From contig JBPYFJ010000112.1 in assembly GCA_051985675.1 (NCBI GenBank), positions 93,052 to 157,051 on the forward strand: a stretch of DNA of 64,000 nt. Reading direction: 5' to 3'. The number at the start of each line of letters is the position of its first letter. The first letter of the stretch is position 1. Below, in pieces: positions 17,645 through 26,194 of the stretch. A program made the translations under genes and the position numbers. The notes under the pieces were generated by a model. It did not search any database. It had not been told where the DNA came from and saw nothing but the letters and a program-made list of their open reading frames with translations. Origin of the DNA: JAFAXD01 sp051985675. Lineage in GTDB: Bacteria > Pseudomonadota > Alphaproteobacteria > Rhizobiales > Xanthobacteraceae.

Positions 17645-19135
17645 CTATAGCGGCTTTCCGCGCCAACGCGACCAAGCCGCCAAGGAGTGCTGGCCCGCGT
17701 ACTCAGGATGCGCACGTCGCACCGCGGCCACATGGGGAGCGTCTTCCGCCACCTGATCGCGGCCTGCCGCCTTTGCCGCGTAAAGCGCTCTGTCGGCGCG
17801 CTCGACAAGGGCATCAGGTCCCGGGTCCCAGGGATCGGGATCGTGCGACGGAAACGCTGCCGCCACGCCCGCACTGATCGTGACATGAGGGGCCACCGGC
17901 GAGGCAGCATGCGGAATATTGAGGTCGCGTACCGTCTGGCACAACCGCCGTGCCAATGCCGACGCGTCGGCGCGATCAACGCCAGGAAGCAGCACCGTGA
18001 ACTCTTCGCCGCCGCACCGGGCCACCGTCTCGCCGGCCCGCCGTGCCGTCTTTACCAGGACATTGGCGATCGCGCGCAAACAGTCGTCGCCCGCCGGATG
18101 ACCATAGATGTCGTTGAAGCTCTTGAAGCTGTCGACGTCGACCAACAGCAATGCCAGGCTTGTTTTGTTGCGCATCGCTCGGCGCCATTCGGTTTCGATC
18201 GCTGCATCGAAGGCCCGGCGATTGGCAATGCCGGTAAGCGGATCGACCCGCGTCAGGCGCTGCAACTCAGCCTGCCCGGCAGCAAGCTTGGCGTAGAGTC
18301 GGCTGTTCTGGATCAGAAGGTTGATCAGGACAAAACTCGCGGCGGCCAACCCAAACAAGCGTCCGAAGACGAAGCCGAAATCGAATCGGCCGGTGTTGAG
18401 CACTGAACTCAAGGCGGCCGCGAGCAACGACATGAAGATTACGACGATGAGCCATAAGTCGAGCACCGATTTCGGCCCGCTCCACCAGAACCAAAGCAAG
18501 GCGAGCAGACCAGCCGACCAGCTGACGATGGCCATTATCTGCGTGGCGCGCGTGTAGCGCCCCTGCTCCTGGAGCGCGGGAAGAACGCTGTCGGCCTGGA
18601 TGGCGAGAAGCGTGAGCACGCAGCTCAACATGAGCACAACAGCAACACTTGAAACGATTCCGACGGACACTCTGTTCAACGGTGAAGCTGATTTCGCGCT
18701 TCTGAGCACGACGTACGCAATGAGGGAGAGTTCGAATCCAACCCTCCAGAACACGTACAGCCAGGCCACAGCTTGCGGGCCGCCTTCCATCAGCCCGGTC
18801 GGGGTAAACACCCCTGGAAAGGCCAGCACATGCGGTATTGTCATCACGGCGGCGTAAAGATAGCCGGCCGCCAGCACCAGCATTGCCGGCGAGCGCAAAA
18901 TCGCGAATTGGCCAAACAAGAGAACCGCCGTGATCAGGCTGATGACGAACAGGGCCGATTCGTGAATCGAGATGAATGCCGGCGACGTCGGAAGCTGCAC
19001 CCTTGCAAACGGTGCCGCGGTGAGAAACACCACGATCGCGACGGCGATAGCAACAAGCGCATGCCGGCGCTGCGGCTGTCCAGCCGGCATGGTCGACAGG
19101 AAGATCTGATCTTCCTGTGCCGGATCGAGTTCCAT
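17645..19135 (-). CDS. Membrane GGDEF-domain protein (MASE4-like sensor), tandem paralogue
   Basis: A 496-residue protein; the ATG at 19135 is preferred to 19153 because AAGGGA lies just before it and because the paralogue's N-terminus aligns from here (both have a DP..ED..FLSTMPAG start). The multi-helix sensor half is followed by VDVDSFKSFNDIYGH and the motif RCGGEEF. The I-site position again reads RAGE rather than RxxD. The extreme C-terminus differs from the paralogue. The two genes probably arose by duplication and now sense different signals or share regulation. Confidence 0.9.
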   Translation of the reverse strand: MELDPAQEDQIFLSTMPAGQPQRRHALVAIAVAIVVFLTAAPFARVQLPTSPAFISIHESALFVISLITAVLLFGQFAILRSPAMLVLAAGYLYAAVMTIPHVLAFPGVFTPTGLMEGGPQAVAWLYVFWRVGFELSLIAYVVLRSAKSASPLNRVSVGIVSSVAVVLMLSCVLTLLAIQADSVLPALQEQGRYTRATQIMAIVSWSAGLLALLWFWWSGPKSVLDLWLIVVIFMSLLAAALSSVLNTGRFDFGFVFGRLFGLAAASFVLINLLIQNSRLYAKLAAGQAELQRLTRVDPLTGIANRRAFDAAIETEWRRAMRNKTSLALLLVDVDSFKSFNDIYGHPAGDDCLRAIANVLVKTARRAGETVARCGGEEFTVLLPGVDRADASALARRLCQTVRDLNIPHAASPVAPHVTISAGVAAAFPSHDPDPWDPGPDALVERADRALYAAKAAGRDQVAEDAPHVAAVRRAHPEYAGQHSLAAWSRWRGKPL

Positions 19136-19399
19136 GTATCCCTTGGATGCCATGGTTTACGAGAGCATCTCGGCCCGAAAAAAGCCGGCGCCGGATCGCG
19201 CTGATCCTCCAGGGGTCGATCCGACGAACGCACTCTCCAGCGTCGAATCTATATTGCGGGCACAGGATTACAGTATTACCGCACTTTCAGGCAAAAAGCG
19301 GGCCTCCCGAACACGGGCGTTCCGCTGAGGCGCAGGGTCCGGATTCGCGACAAGCAATGACGGACTGAATGGTTGACCACCCGGGTCCCGGGCAGGGCC

Positions 19400-19837
19400 T
19401 TACCCACCCACGATTTCGAGCTGTACGTCCACGTTACCGCGCGTCGCGTGGGAATAGGGGCAGATCTTTTCGTGGGCTTCCTTGGCCAGCGCCGTCAATT
19501 CGCCTTGCGGCAAGCTTTTGTCTTCGACGTGTAGTTTAACGGCAAGACCGAAGCCGCCGCCTTCGCGCGGCCCGATCGACACCGCCGTCGTGATCTTGGC
19601 TTTGCTGGCATCTTTTTTGCGCTGCTTGCCGACGAAATCCAACGCGCCGCCAAAGCAAGCCGCGTAACCAGCAGCGAACAGATGTTCGGGGGTCGCGGTG
19701 CCCGCGCGGCCCGGACCGCCCATCTCCTTGGGAACCGAAAGGTCGACGCTGACCATTCCGTCACTGGACTGAGTGTGACCATTGCGGCCGCCGGTAGCGG
19801 TTGCCGTTGCGATGAAAAGCGGTTTGATCTTGTCCAT
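19400..19837 (-). CDS. ohr: Organic hydroperoxide resistance protein (Ohr/OsmC family)
   Basis: A 145-residue protein from the ATG at 19837, which has AGGGGA 7 bp upstream. It carries the two redox cysteines of Ohr: one in GYAACFGGAL and one in EKICPYSHATRGNVDV. The N-terminal half has the Ohr-type segment MVSVDLSVPKEMGGPG. The enzyme reduces organic hydroperoxides with dihydrolipoyl or thiol donors in the cytoplasm. A MarR-type OhrR regulator is not encoded beside it. Confidence 0.93.
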   Translation of the reverse strand: MDKIKPLFIATATATGGRNGHTQSSDGMVSVDLSVPKEMGGPGRAGTATPEHLFAAGYAACFGGALDFVGKQRKKDASKAKITTAVSIGPREGGGFGLAVKLHVEDKSLPQGELTALAKEAHEKICPYSHATRGNVDVQLEIVGG

Positions 19838-19917
19838 GGTTTGATCCCCTGCTCTCGTCCCGGCCGACATGCGACCGTGAGGGTTCGTGTTTAAGCCACC
19901 TAGGCGTGATTTGAAGT

Positions 19918-20622
19918 CTATTGGCCGACGCCGAGTAAGCGTGCCTGGGCATCGTGATCGCCAATCAGCTCCGCGCTCGCCCCCCGGTGCACGATCTTGC
20001 CGCGATCGAGGACCGCTACGTCCTTGGCAAACGACAAGGCGAGTTCGGCCTTCTGCTCAACCAGGATCATGCTCAAGCCAGCCTCGTCGCGAATCTTGAG
20101 CAACGCCTCGAACAGGGCCTCGATCACAATCGGCGCCAAGCCCTCGAGCGGCTCATCGAGCAGCAGCACTTTCGGCCTCCCCGCCAATGCGCGAGCGACC
20201 GCAAGCATTTGCTGCTCGCCACCGGAGAGGCGATTGCCGGTGTTGCGGGCGCGCTCCTTGAGCCGCGGGAAGAGGTCAAAAACCGCCTCGATGCTCCACC
20301 CTCCCGGCAGCGCCGACACCGCAAGATTCTCCTCGACCGTCAGCGAGGGGAAGATTTCGCGTTCTTGTGGAACGTAACCGAGCCCGAGGCGCGCACGCCG
20401 GTGAATCGGCATGGTCTCGATCGCCTCATCGCCGAGATGAATAGTGCCGTTGTGACGGGTGGTAATGCCCATCAGCGTCGTCAAAAGCGTGGTCTTGCCG
20501 ACGCCGTTGCGACCGAGCAATGCGAGCGTTCCACCCGGCCGCACTTCGAGCGAGACCCCGTCGAGCACGACGGTGTCGCCGTAGCCCGCAACCAGACCCT
20601 CGACCTTAAGTCCAGCACTCAT
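19918..20622 (-). CDS. livF: Branched-chain amino acid type ABC transporter ATPase (LivF-like)
   Basis: A 234-residue ATPase of the LivF group. Walker A is GRNGVGKTTLL, the signature is RLSGGEQQMLAVARAL and Walker B is VLLLDEPLEGLAP. The start overlaps the end of the livG-like gene by 4 bp (ATGA). It is the last gene of a livH-livM-livG-livF run in which every junction overlaps, so the four are translationally coupled. The ligand is unknown; the family handles amino acids, urea and aromatic or organic acids. Confidence 0.93.
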   Translation of the reverse strand: MSAGLKVEGLVAGYGDTVVLDGVSLEVRPGGTLALLGRNGVGKTTLLTTLMGITTRHNGTIHLGDEAIETMPIHRRARLGLGYVPQEREIFPSLTVEENLAVSALPGGWSIEAVFDLFPRLKERARNTGNRLSGGEQQMLAVARALAGRPKVLLLDEPLEGLAPIVIEALFEALLKIRDEAGLSMILVEQKAELALSFAKDVAVLDRGKIVHRGASAELIGDHDAQARLLGVGQ

Positions 20623-21374
20623 ACCGCGGTCCGCCCCAGATAGACCGCGCGGACTTCCGGATCGGCGGCTATCGCCGCCGGCGCGCCGCGCCGTAGGACC
20701 CTTCCTTGCACCAGCACAATGATCTCTTGCGCGAAGCGGAAGATCACGTCCATGTCGTGTTCGATGATCAAAATAGCGATGTCCTTGGGCAACTTGCTCA
20801 GCACATCGTGGATGTGATGGGTCTCCGCCGAAGGCACCCCGGCGGCCGGTTCATCGAGAAGCAGGACCCGGGGCTTAAGGGCAAGTGCGATCGCGATTTC
20901 CAGCAATCGCTGTTGACCATACGGCAGCTCGCGAACGATTCGATTGCCGATCGGGCCGATGCCGATTTGCTCGAGCCGCGACTGGGACTCCTCGAGGCAC
21001 GCTCGCCATTGCGGCTTGTAGCGGATCGTGCGCCAGGCAAGTTTGTCGCGCTCGGCGATCGCGATTGCGACGTTGTCACGGACATTCATTTCTACAAGCA
21101 GCGTGTTGATTTGATGCGTACGCGCAAGGCCGTGGTGCACGCGCTTTTCCGCCGCCATGGTCTCGATCGCGACCCCGTCCAGCATGATTGTGCCAGCATC
21201 GGGATGCAGGAAGCCGGTCAGGAGATTGACAAAGGTGGTCTTGCCGGCGCCGTTAGGACCGATCAGGCCGACCCGCGCGCCGGCCACCAAGTCGACGTCG
21301 ATCGACTGCGCAACGACGAGTGCGCCGAAGTTCTTGCACAGACCGCGAACCGATAGAACCGGAGCCGCGTTCAT
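20619..21374 (-). CDS. livG: Branched-chain amino acid type ABC transporter ATPase (LivG-like)
   Basis: A 251-residue ATPase with Walker A GPNGAGKTTFVNLL, signature LPYGQQRLLEIAIAL and Walker B VLLLDEPAAGVPSAET. The signature replaces the usual LSGGQ with LPYGQ, as is common in LivG. The gene overlaps livM by 4 bp upstream and livF by 4 bp downstream, so the operon order is livH, livM, livG, livF. Confidence 0.93.
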   Translation of the reverse strand: MNAAPVLSVRGLCKNFGALVVAQSIDVDLVAGARVGLIGPNGAGKTTFVNLLTGFLHPDAGTIMLDGVAIETMAAEKRVHHGLARTHQINTLLVEMNVRDNVAIAIAERDKLAWRTIRYKPQWRACLEESQSRLEQIGIGPIGNRIVRELPYGQQRLLEIAIALALKPRVLLLDEPAAGVPSAETHHIHDVLSKLPKDIAILIIEHDMDVIFRFAQEIIVLVQGRVLRRGAPAAIAADPEVRAVYLGRTAV

Positions 21375-22408
21375 GTCGGATCCGGGCGATTGCGGAATCG
21401 ATCGAACAGACGCCGGCCGACGCGCCCCAGATCGAGTAACCCGCCCTCAAGGAACAAGACGGTGGCGATCAACATTACGCCTACGACGAATTCCCAGAAA
21501 TAGGGGCTCACCCTGGCGGTCTGATCTTGCACCAGGTAGTAGACGGCTGCTCCCACGAACGCGCCGTAAAGCCGCCGCGTGCCGCCGAGAATGAGCATCA
21601 CGGTGACGATGCCCGAGGTCAGCAGGCTGAGCACCGACAACCCGACGAACCGCGTCGCATGCGCCGACAGCGCGCCGGCCGAACCCGCCATCGCGGCGGA
21701 CAACGTGTAGACAGCGAGCAGGCGCCACCATACTGGAGTTCCGATCGCGCGCATCCGACGCGCGTTCTGTCGAATGCCGTCTAACGAGCGCCCAAACGGC
21801 GAGTGAACGATCCGCCACGCGATCAGGAACCAGATGAACAGCACGATGGCCGCGTAAACGTAGGCGGTCTCGCCAAAGATGTTGAACTCGAACACGCCGA
21901 AGATCGGATCGATTTTTACACCCTGCAGCCCATCATCGCCGCCAGTGAGGCTGCGCGCTTGATTTGCATATTCGAACAAGATCGAGACGATCGCGAGCGT
22001 CAGCATCAGAAACGTGACGCCGGTCGTATGCAGGATCAACGCACCGGTCACCAACCCGAACAGGCCCGCAATCAGAATCGCCGCCACATGTCCGAGGATC
22101 GGGTCGGAGGACACGTGAATCGCAAACAGGCCGGCCGCATAGGCCCCGAGCCCGAAGAACGCCGCTTGACCGAGGGTGACGATGCCGGCGTAGCCGAGTG
22201 CGAGATCGAGCGACAACGCGAATAAAATCCAGATCAGCACTTGTGTGCCAAGGCTGAGGTACCCGCCGGCTGTGAAATAAAAGGCGATGATGATCGCCCA
22301 CGGCAGCGCGTGCCCTACGAGCGCGAGCCAGCCGCGTCCACTCGTCAGCATGCCAATGCTGGTGGACGGCGGGACGGCGACGGGCTCGTTGCGATTGAGT
22401 GCCGTCAT
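21371..22408 (-). CDS. livM: Branched-chain amino acid type ABC transporter permease (LivM-like)
   Basis: A 345-residue membrane protein of the LivM family with about ten hydrophobic helices. Diagnostic segments are LSLDLALGYAGIVTLGQAAFFGLGAYAAG and the coupling-loop region with SPFGRSLDGIRQNARRMRAIG. A hydrophilic N-terminal extension of about 25 residues precedes the first helix. Its start overlaps the livH stop by one base and its stop overlaps the livG start by 4 bp. Confidence 0.92.
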   Translation of the reverse strand: MTALNRNEPVAVPPSTSIGMLTSGRGWLALVGHALPWAIIIAFYFTAGGYLSLGTQVLIWILFALSLDLALGYAGIVTLGQAAFFGLGAYAAGLFAIHVSSDPILGHVAAILIAGLFGLVTGALILHTTGVTFLMLTLAIVSILFEYANQARSLTGGDDGLQGVKIDPIFGVFEFNIFGETAYVYAAIVLFIWFLIAWRIVHSPFGRSLDGIRQNARRMRAIGTPVWWRLLAVYTLSAAMAGSAGALSAHATRFVGLSVLSLLTSGIVTVMLILGGTRRLYGAFVGAAVYYLVQDQTARVSPYFWEFVVGVMLIATVLFLEGGLLDLGRVGRRLFDRFRNRPDPT

Positions 22409-23277
22409 CAGCCGGCCGCCTTCGATGGCATCAAGCCCTGCGGCCGCCAGAGCAGGAGTACGAAGACCGCTGCATACAAGAGGTAAGGTGCCGCCTGCGT
22501 TACAAAATACTTCCCGAGCGTATCGATGATGCCAAGCGCGATCGCCGCGACGAACGAGCCTTTGAAACTGCCTTCGCCGCCGACGATGACGACCACCAGG
22601 AACAGCACGACGTATTTAAGCGCGTAGGACGGTTCGAGCGACAGGATCTGGGCGCCGACGGCGCCCCCCAGTCCGGCGAGCGCACAACCGATGATGAAGG
22701 TGCCGGTAAACAGGATGTTGACGTTCATCCCGACGCAGCGCGCGATTTTCGAATTATCGACCGCCGCTCGCAGCCGGGCGCCATAGAGCGAATTATCGAT
22801 CAGATACCACATCACCGCAGCCACCACGGCCCCAACCACGATCAGGAACAGTCGATAGGCCGGATAGGTGCGAAAGCCGATATTGATCGGCTGCGCCAGA
22901 TAGTCCGGAAATACCATCGGATAAGGAAATGCGCCGAACATTTCCGTGGCGATGGCGGTCGCTACAAACACGATACCGATCGTCAGCAGGACCTGCGACA
23001 GCTCGCCCTTGCGGTAAAGCGGACGATACAAGGTGAGTTCAGCAAGACCGCCCAACACGCCGGCCACGACCATCGCGCCGGCGATCGCAACGTAGAAGTT
23101 CACGCCCTTCTGGGTCAGGTAACCGGCCGTATAGCCGCCGATCATGGCGAACGACCCGTGCGCCAGGTTGACGACGCGCATCAGCCCCATGGTGATGGTG
23201 AGACCCACCGAGATCAGAAACAGCACCATGCCGTAGGAAATACCGTCGAGCAAAACGGTGGCCGCGAATGAAAGCAT
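22408..23277 (-). CDS. livH: Branched-chain amino acid type ABC transporter permease (LivH-like)
   Basis: A 289-residue membrane protein with the LivH start LLDGISYGMVLFLISVGLT and the conserved MGLMRVVNLAHGSFAMIGGY. The coupling-loop region reads LRAAVDNSKIARCVGMNV. It is the first permease gene of the coupled livHMGF run. The genes upstream on the same strand encode its likely binding proteins, one broken and one intact. Confidence 0.93.
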   Translation of the reverse strand: MLSFAATVLLDGISYGMVLFLISVGLTITMGLMRVVNLAHGSFAMIGGYTAGYLTQKGVNFYVAIAGAMVVAGVLGGLAELTLYRPLYRKGELSQVLLTIGIVFVATAIATEMFGAFPYPMVFPDYLAQPINIGFRTYPAYRLFLIVVGAVVAAVMWYLIDNSLYGARLRAAVDNSKIARCVGMNVNILFTGTFIIGCALAGLGGAVGAQILSLEPSYALKYVVLFLVVVIVGGEGSFKGSFVAAIALGIIDTLGKYFVTQAAPYLLYAAVFVLLLWRPQGLMPSKAAG

Positions 23278-23374
23278 GATCGTTGATCTGTGCGGAGCGG
23301 TTGAAGTGTCGCCTGAAAGTCGATGCGCGCGGAACCCCGACGTTCCGCGCGCAGCGCCGACGGGTCAACCGTCT

Positions 23375-24540
23375 CTAGTTGCTTTTCGGCGGGTTGTCGA
23401 TCTTCCAGGGATCTTTGACCATGTCGATTTGGCCGATGTCGATATTGACCAGCTTACCGTCGCGCTTTTCGACGCGGCGGATATAGATGTTCTGAATAAC
23501 ATCGCGCTCGGCGGGATCGATCATGATGGGACCGCGCGGGCTGTCCAGTTTCTTGCCCTTCATGAAGTCGACGTACTTGATGCCGTCGGCATTGGGGCCG
23601 AGTTCCTTGACCGCCTGATAGATCAGCTTCGTGCCATCCCAGGCGGCAACCGAGGCGATGTCGGGCACGGCCTTGTCACCGAACAGCTTTACGAGCTCAT
23701 TCTTGAGCGCGATGTTCTCGGGATTGGTGTTGGTTTCGGTGTAATGGAAGGCCGTCACCACGCCAATCACGTCGTCGGTGAAATTGGGAAGAAAGAGCTG
23801 CTGCGTTTCGCCGGTGCCCAGCAGTTTGATCCCGGCCTGTTTCAAACCGCGCTCGACATAAGCCTTGAGGAACGCGATCGAGGGTGAGCCGGCCGGCTGG
23901 AACATATACAGCGCGTCGGGCTTGGCCTGCAGCACTTTCTCCATGTAGGCCGCGTAGTTGGTTTCCTGCTGCGGGGAACGCGCACTGCCGACGATTTCGC
24001 CGCCGAGCGCCTTGAAGGTCTTGCTGAAGTAGTTCTCGGCGTCGTAGCCGGGCGCATAGTCGCTGACGATCGTGTAGACCTTGCGGATGCCGTTGTCGTA
24101 GGCCCACTTGGCGAGCGAGACCACGTGCTGCGGGTGATCGAGGCGGTCGCCGCATTCATAATGATGACGGGAACCTTGGCCTGGGTCGCGATCTCGGCCA
24201 CCGCCATGGCGTGCGGCGAGAGGTCGAAACCGGCCAGGAACTTCACCTTCTCGCGCACCACCAGCTCCTCGGCGAGCTGCTTGGCCTTGTCGGGACCGCC
24301 GCTCGCACTGTCGCGATACACGAACTGGATTTCGTGTTCCTTGCCGTCGGGTCCCTTGACGGTCTTGCCGTTGACCGCCTGATAGGCGTCGACCGCCTGC
24401 TGGAATTGCGTGCCCCATGTGGCGAACGCGCCGGTGAAATCGGCGATCAGGCCGACTTTCACCACATCGGCCTGCGCCGTCCCGAGCGCCGCAACGAACG
24501 CGCCGACAACGCCCAAACCTGCCAACCATTTCTTCATCAT
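23375..24540 (-). pseudogene. LIV-type substrate-binding protein gene broken by a 40-bp deletion
   Basis: The N-terminal frame starts at 24540 behind a GGAGAGG site (MMKKWLAGLGVVGAF, signal peptide) and matches the neighbouring intact paralogue up to NAATASITR. The match then continues in another frame with HVVSLAKWAYDNGIRKVY and runs to the normal end MVKDPWKIDNPPKSN. Comparison with the paralogue shows that a segment corresponding to GSPYYVRVSMTIP and flanking bases is missing. The loss is about 40 bp, between two CCCGC repeats (joint at 24130-24134). Since 40 is not a multiple of three, the frame is lost. Everything else is well preserved, so the event is recent or is an assembly error. 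Confidence 0.85.
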
Positions 24541-24645
24541 TGTTCCTCTCCTTCCGGCGACCTCTGCGGGTCGATTTGCTTCGTTGCCGTCATCTCGGTG
24601 TTAACGGGAGCATCACCTCGCCGGCTCGCACACGACATGACGGGA

Positions 24646-24668
24646 GTGGCCGGGACGAACCCGGCCAC
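24646..24668. repeat. REP-like palindrome
   Basis: GTGGCCGGG at 24646-24654 and CCCGGCCAC at 24660-24668 form a perfect 9-bp stem with a 5-base loop (ACGAA). It lies between the two binding-protein genes. The same core stem occurs at 12393-12411, which suggests a dispersed repeat. It could act as a transcript-processing or termination signal for the upstream gene. Confidence 0.6.
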
Positions 24669-24684
24669 GACGTTCTGGGACGCG

Positions 24685-25893
24685 CTAGTTGCTCTTCGGC
24701 GGATTGTCGATCTTCCAGGGGTCCTTGACCATATCGACCTGTCCGATGTCGACGTTCACGAGCTTGCCGTCGCGCTTTTGGACCTCGCGGATATAGATGT
24801 TTTGCACAACCTCGCGCTCCGCCGGGTCGATCATGATCGGCCCGCGCGGGCTGTTGAGCGTCTTGCCTTTCAGGAAGTCGACGTACTTGATGCCTTCCGC
24901 ATTGGCCCCGAGCGCCGCCACCGCCTGATAGATCAGGTTGGTGCCGTCCCACGCCGCGACCGAGGCGATATCCGGGGTGGCCTTCTCGCCGAACATCTTA
25001 ACGAGCTGCTTACGCAGCGCGATGTTTTCCGGGTTGGTGTTAGTTTCGGTGTAATGGAAGGCCGAAACCGCCCCGATCACATCGTCGGTGAAGTTGGGCA
25101 GGAACAATTCCTGGGTTTCACCGGTGCCGAGCAGCTTGATGCCGGCTGCCTTGAGACCACGTTCGATATAGGCCTTCACGAACGCGATCGAGGGGGAGCC
25201 TGCCGGAACAAACATGAAGATCGCATCGGGCTTGGCCTGCAGCACCTTCTCCATGTAGGCGGCGTAGTTCGTCTCCTGTTGCGGCATGCGCGCGCTGCCG
25301 ACGATCTCGCCACCCGCCGCCTTGAAGCCTTTGGCGAAGTAGGCCTCCGCGTCGTAGCCCGGGGCATAGTCGCTGATCAGCATGTAGACCTTGCGGATGC
25401 CGTGGTCGTAAGCCCATTTCGGCAGCGGTGAGACGTATTGCGGGATCGTCATGCTGACGCGCACGTAGTACGGCGACCCGCGCGTGATCGACGCGGTCGC
25501 CGCGTTCATGATGATCACCGGTACCTTGGCTTGCGTTGCAATGTCGGCGACCGCCATGGCGTGCGGGGAGAGATCGAAGCCCGCCAGGAACTTTACCTTC
25601 TCGCGCAGCACCAGATCCTCGGCGAGCTGCTTTGCTTTGTCAGGTCCGCTGCTGGCCGTGTCGCGGTACACGTATTGAATCTCGATCTCCTTGCCGTCCG
25701 GACCTTTCACGGTCTTGCCGTTGACTGCCTGGAAGGCTTCGACCGCCTGCTGGAACTGAGACCCCCAGTTGGCGAATGCGCCGGTGAAATCGGCGATTAG
25801 ACCGACCTTGACCACCTCGGCCGCGCTGGCCATCCCAGCCGTTGCCACAAGCGCTCCCGTGGCGAGGCACAAACGAGCAAACCACTTGTTCAT
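24685..25893 (-). CDS. LIV-type ABC transporter substrate-binding protein
   Basis: A 402-residue binding protein from the ATG at 25893 with AGAGGGA upstream; the longer open frame is not used. Residues 1-25 are a signal peptide (MNKWFARLCLATGALVATAG, cleavage before AEVVKVG). The sequence is intact over the stretch that is deleted in the adjacent copy (TRGSPYYVRVSMTIPQY). YMLISDYAPGYDAEAYF and the C-terminal PWKIDNPPKSN match the other two paralogues. It is probably the working receptor for the livHMGF transporter that follows downstream. Confidence 0.93.
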   Translation of the reverse strand: MNKWFARLCLATGALVATAGMASAAEVVKVGLIADFTGAFANWGSQFQQAVEAFQAVNGKTVKGPDGKEIEIQYVYRDTASSGPDKAKQLAEDLVLREKVKFLAGFDLSPHAMAVADIATQAKVPVIIMNAATASITRGSPYYVRVSMTIPQYVSPLPKWAYDHGIRKVYMLISDYAPGYDAEAYFAKGFKAAGGEIVGSARMPQQETNYAAYMEKVLQAKPDAIFMFVPAGSPSIAFVKAYIERGLKAAGIKLLGTGETQELFLPNFTDDVIGAVSAFHYTETNTNPENIALRKQLVKMFGEKATPDIASVAAWDGTNLIYQAVAALGANAEGIKYVDFLKGKTLNSPRGPIMIDPAEREVVQNIYIREVQKRDGKLVNVDIGQVDMVKDPWKIDNPPKSN

Positions 25894-26194
25894 CGCGTTC
25901 CCTCTTTCATTTGTCATCATCTTGCGTTTCGACGACGCGCCGTCAGTCTCATGACCGCGGCGATCGTTATGCCGGACGCTCATTGCCGCCCCCCTCCGCT
26001 TGCATGAGGTTATAGCGCGCAGAGGCATAGCCGGTACAGTGGTGGGCAGCGTGTTGGGCGCCCCGGTCTGCACACGCTCGCGTTCATGCCGCGCGTCATG
26101 CGCGACTTGCGCCCGGACTGCGCCACCTCGCGCTTGTGGCAGCGCCCGCCACCACGCATAGTGCCCGCGCCATTCCATAACATTCACAGGCCCG
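25894..26194. other. Divergent intergenic region
   Basis: About 300 bp between the minus-strand binding-protein gene and the plus-strand GMC oxidoreductase gene. It must carry both promoters. No convincing coding frame, repeat or operator was recognised here. Confidence 0.5.

Noticed and set aside
19380..19393. CCCGGG repeated around a central T as a possible terminator after the Ohr gene
   Set aside because: There is no T-run, and the short GC palindrome is expected by chance at this base composition.
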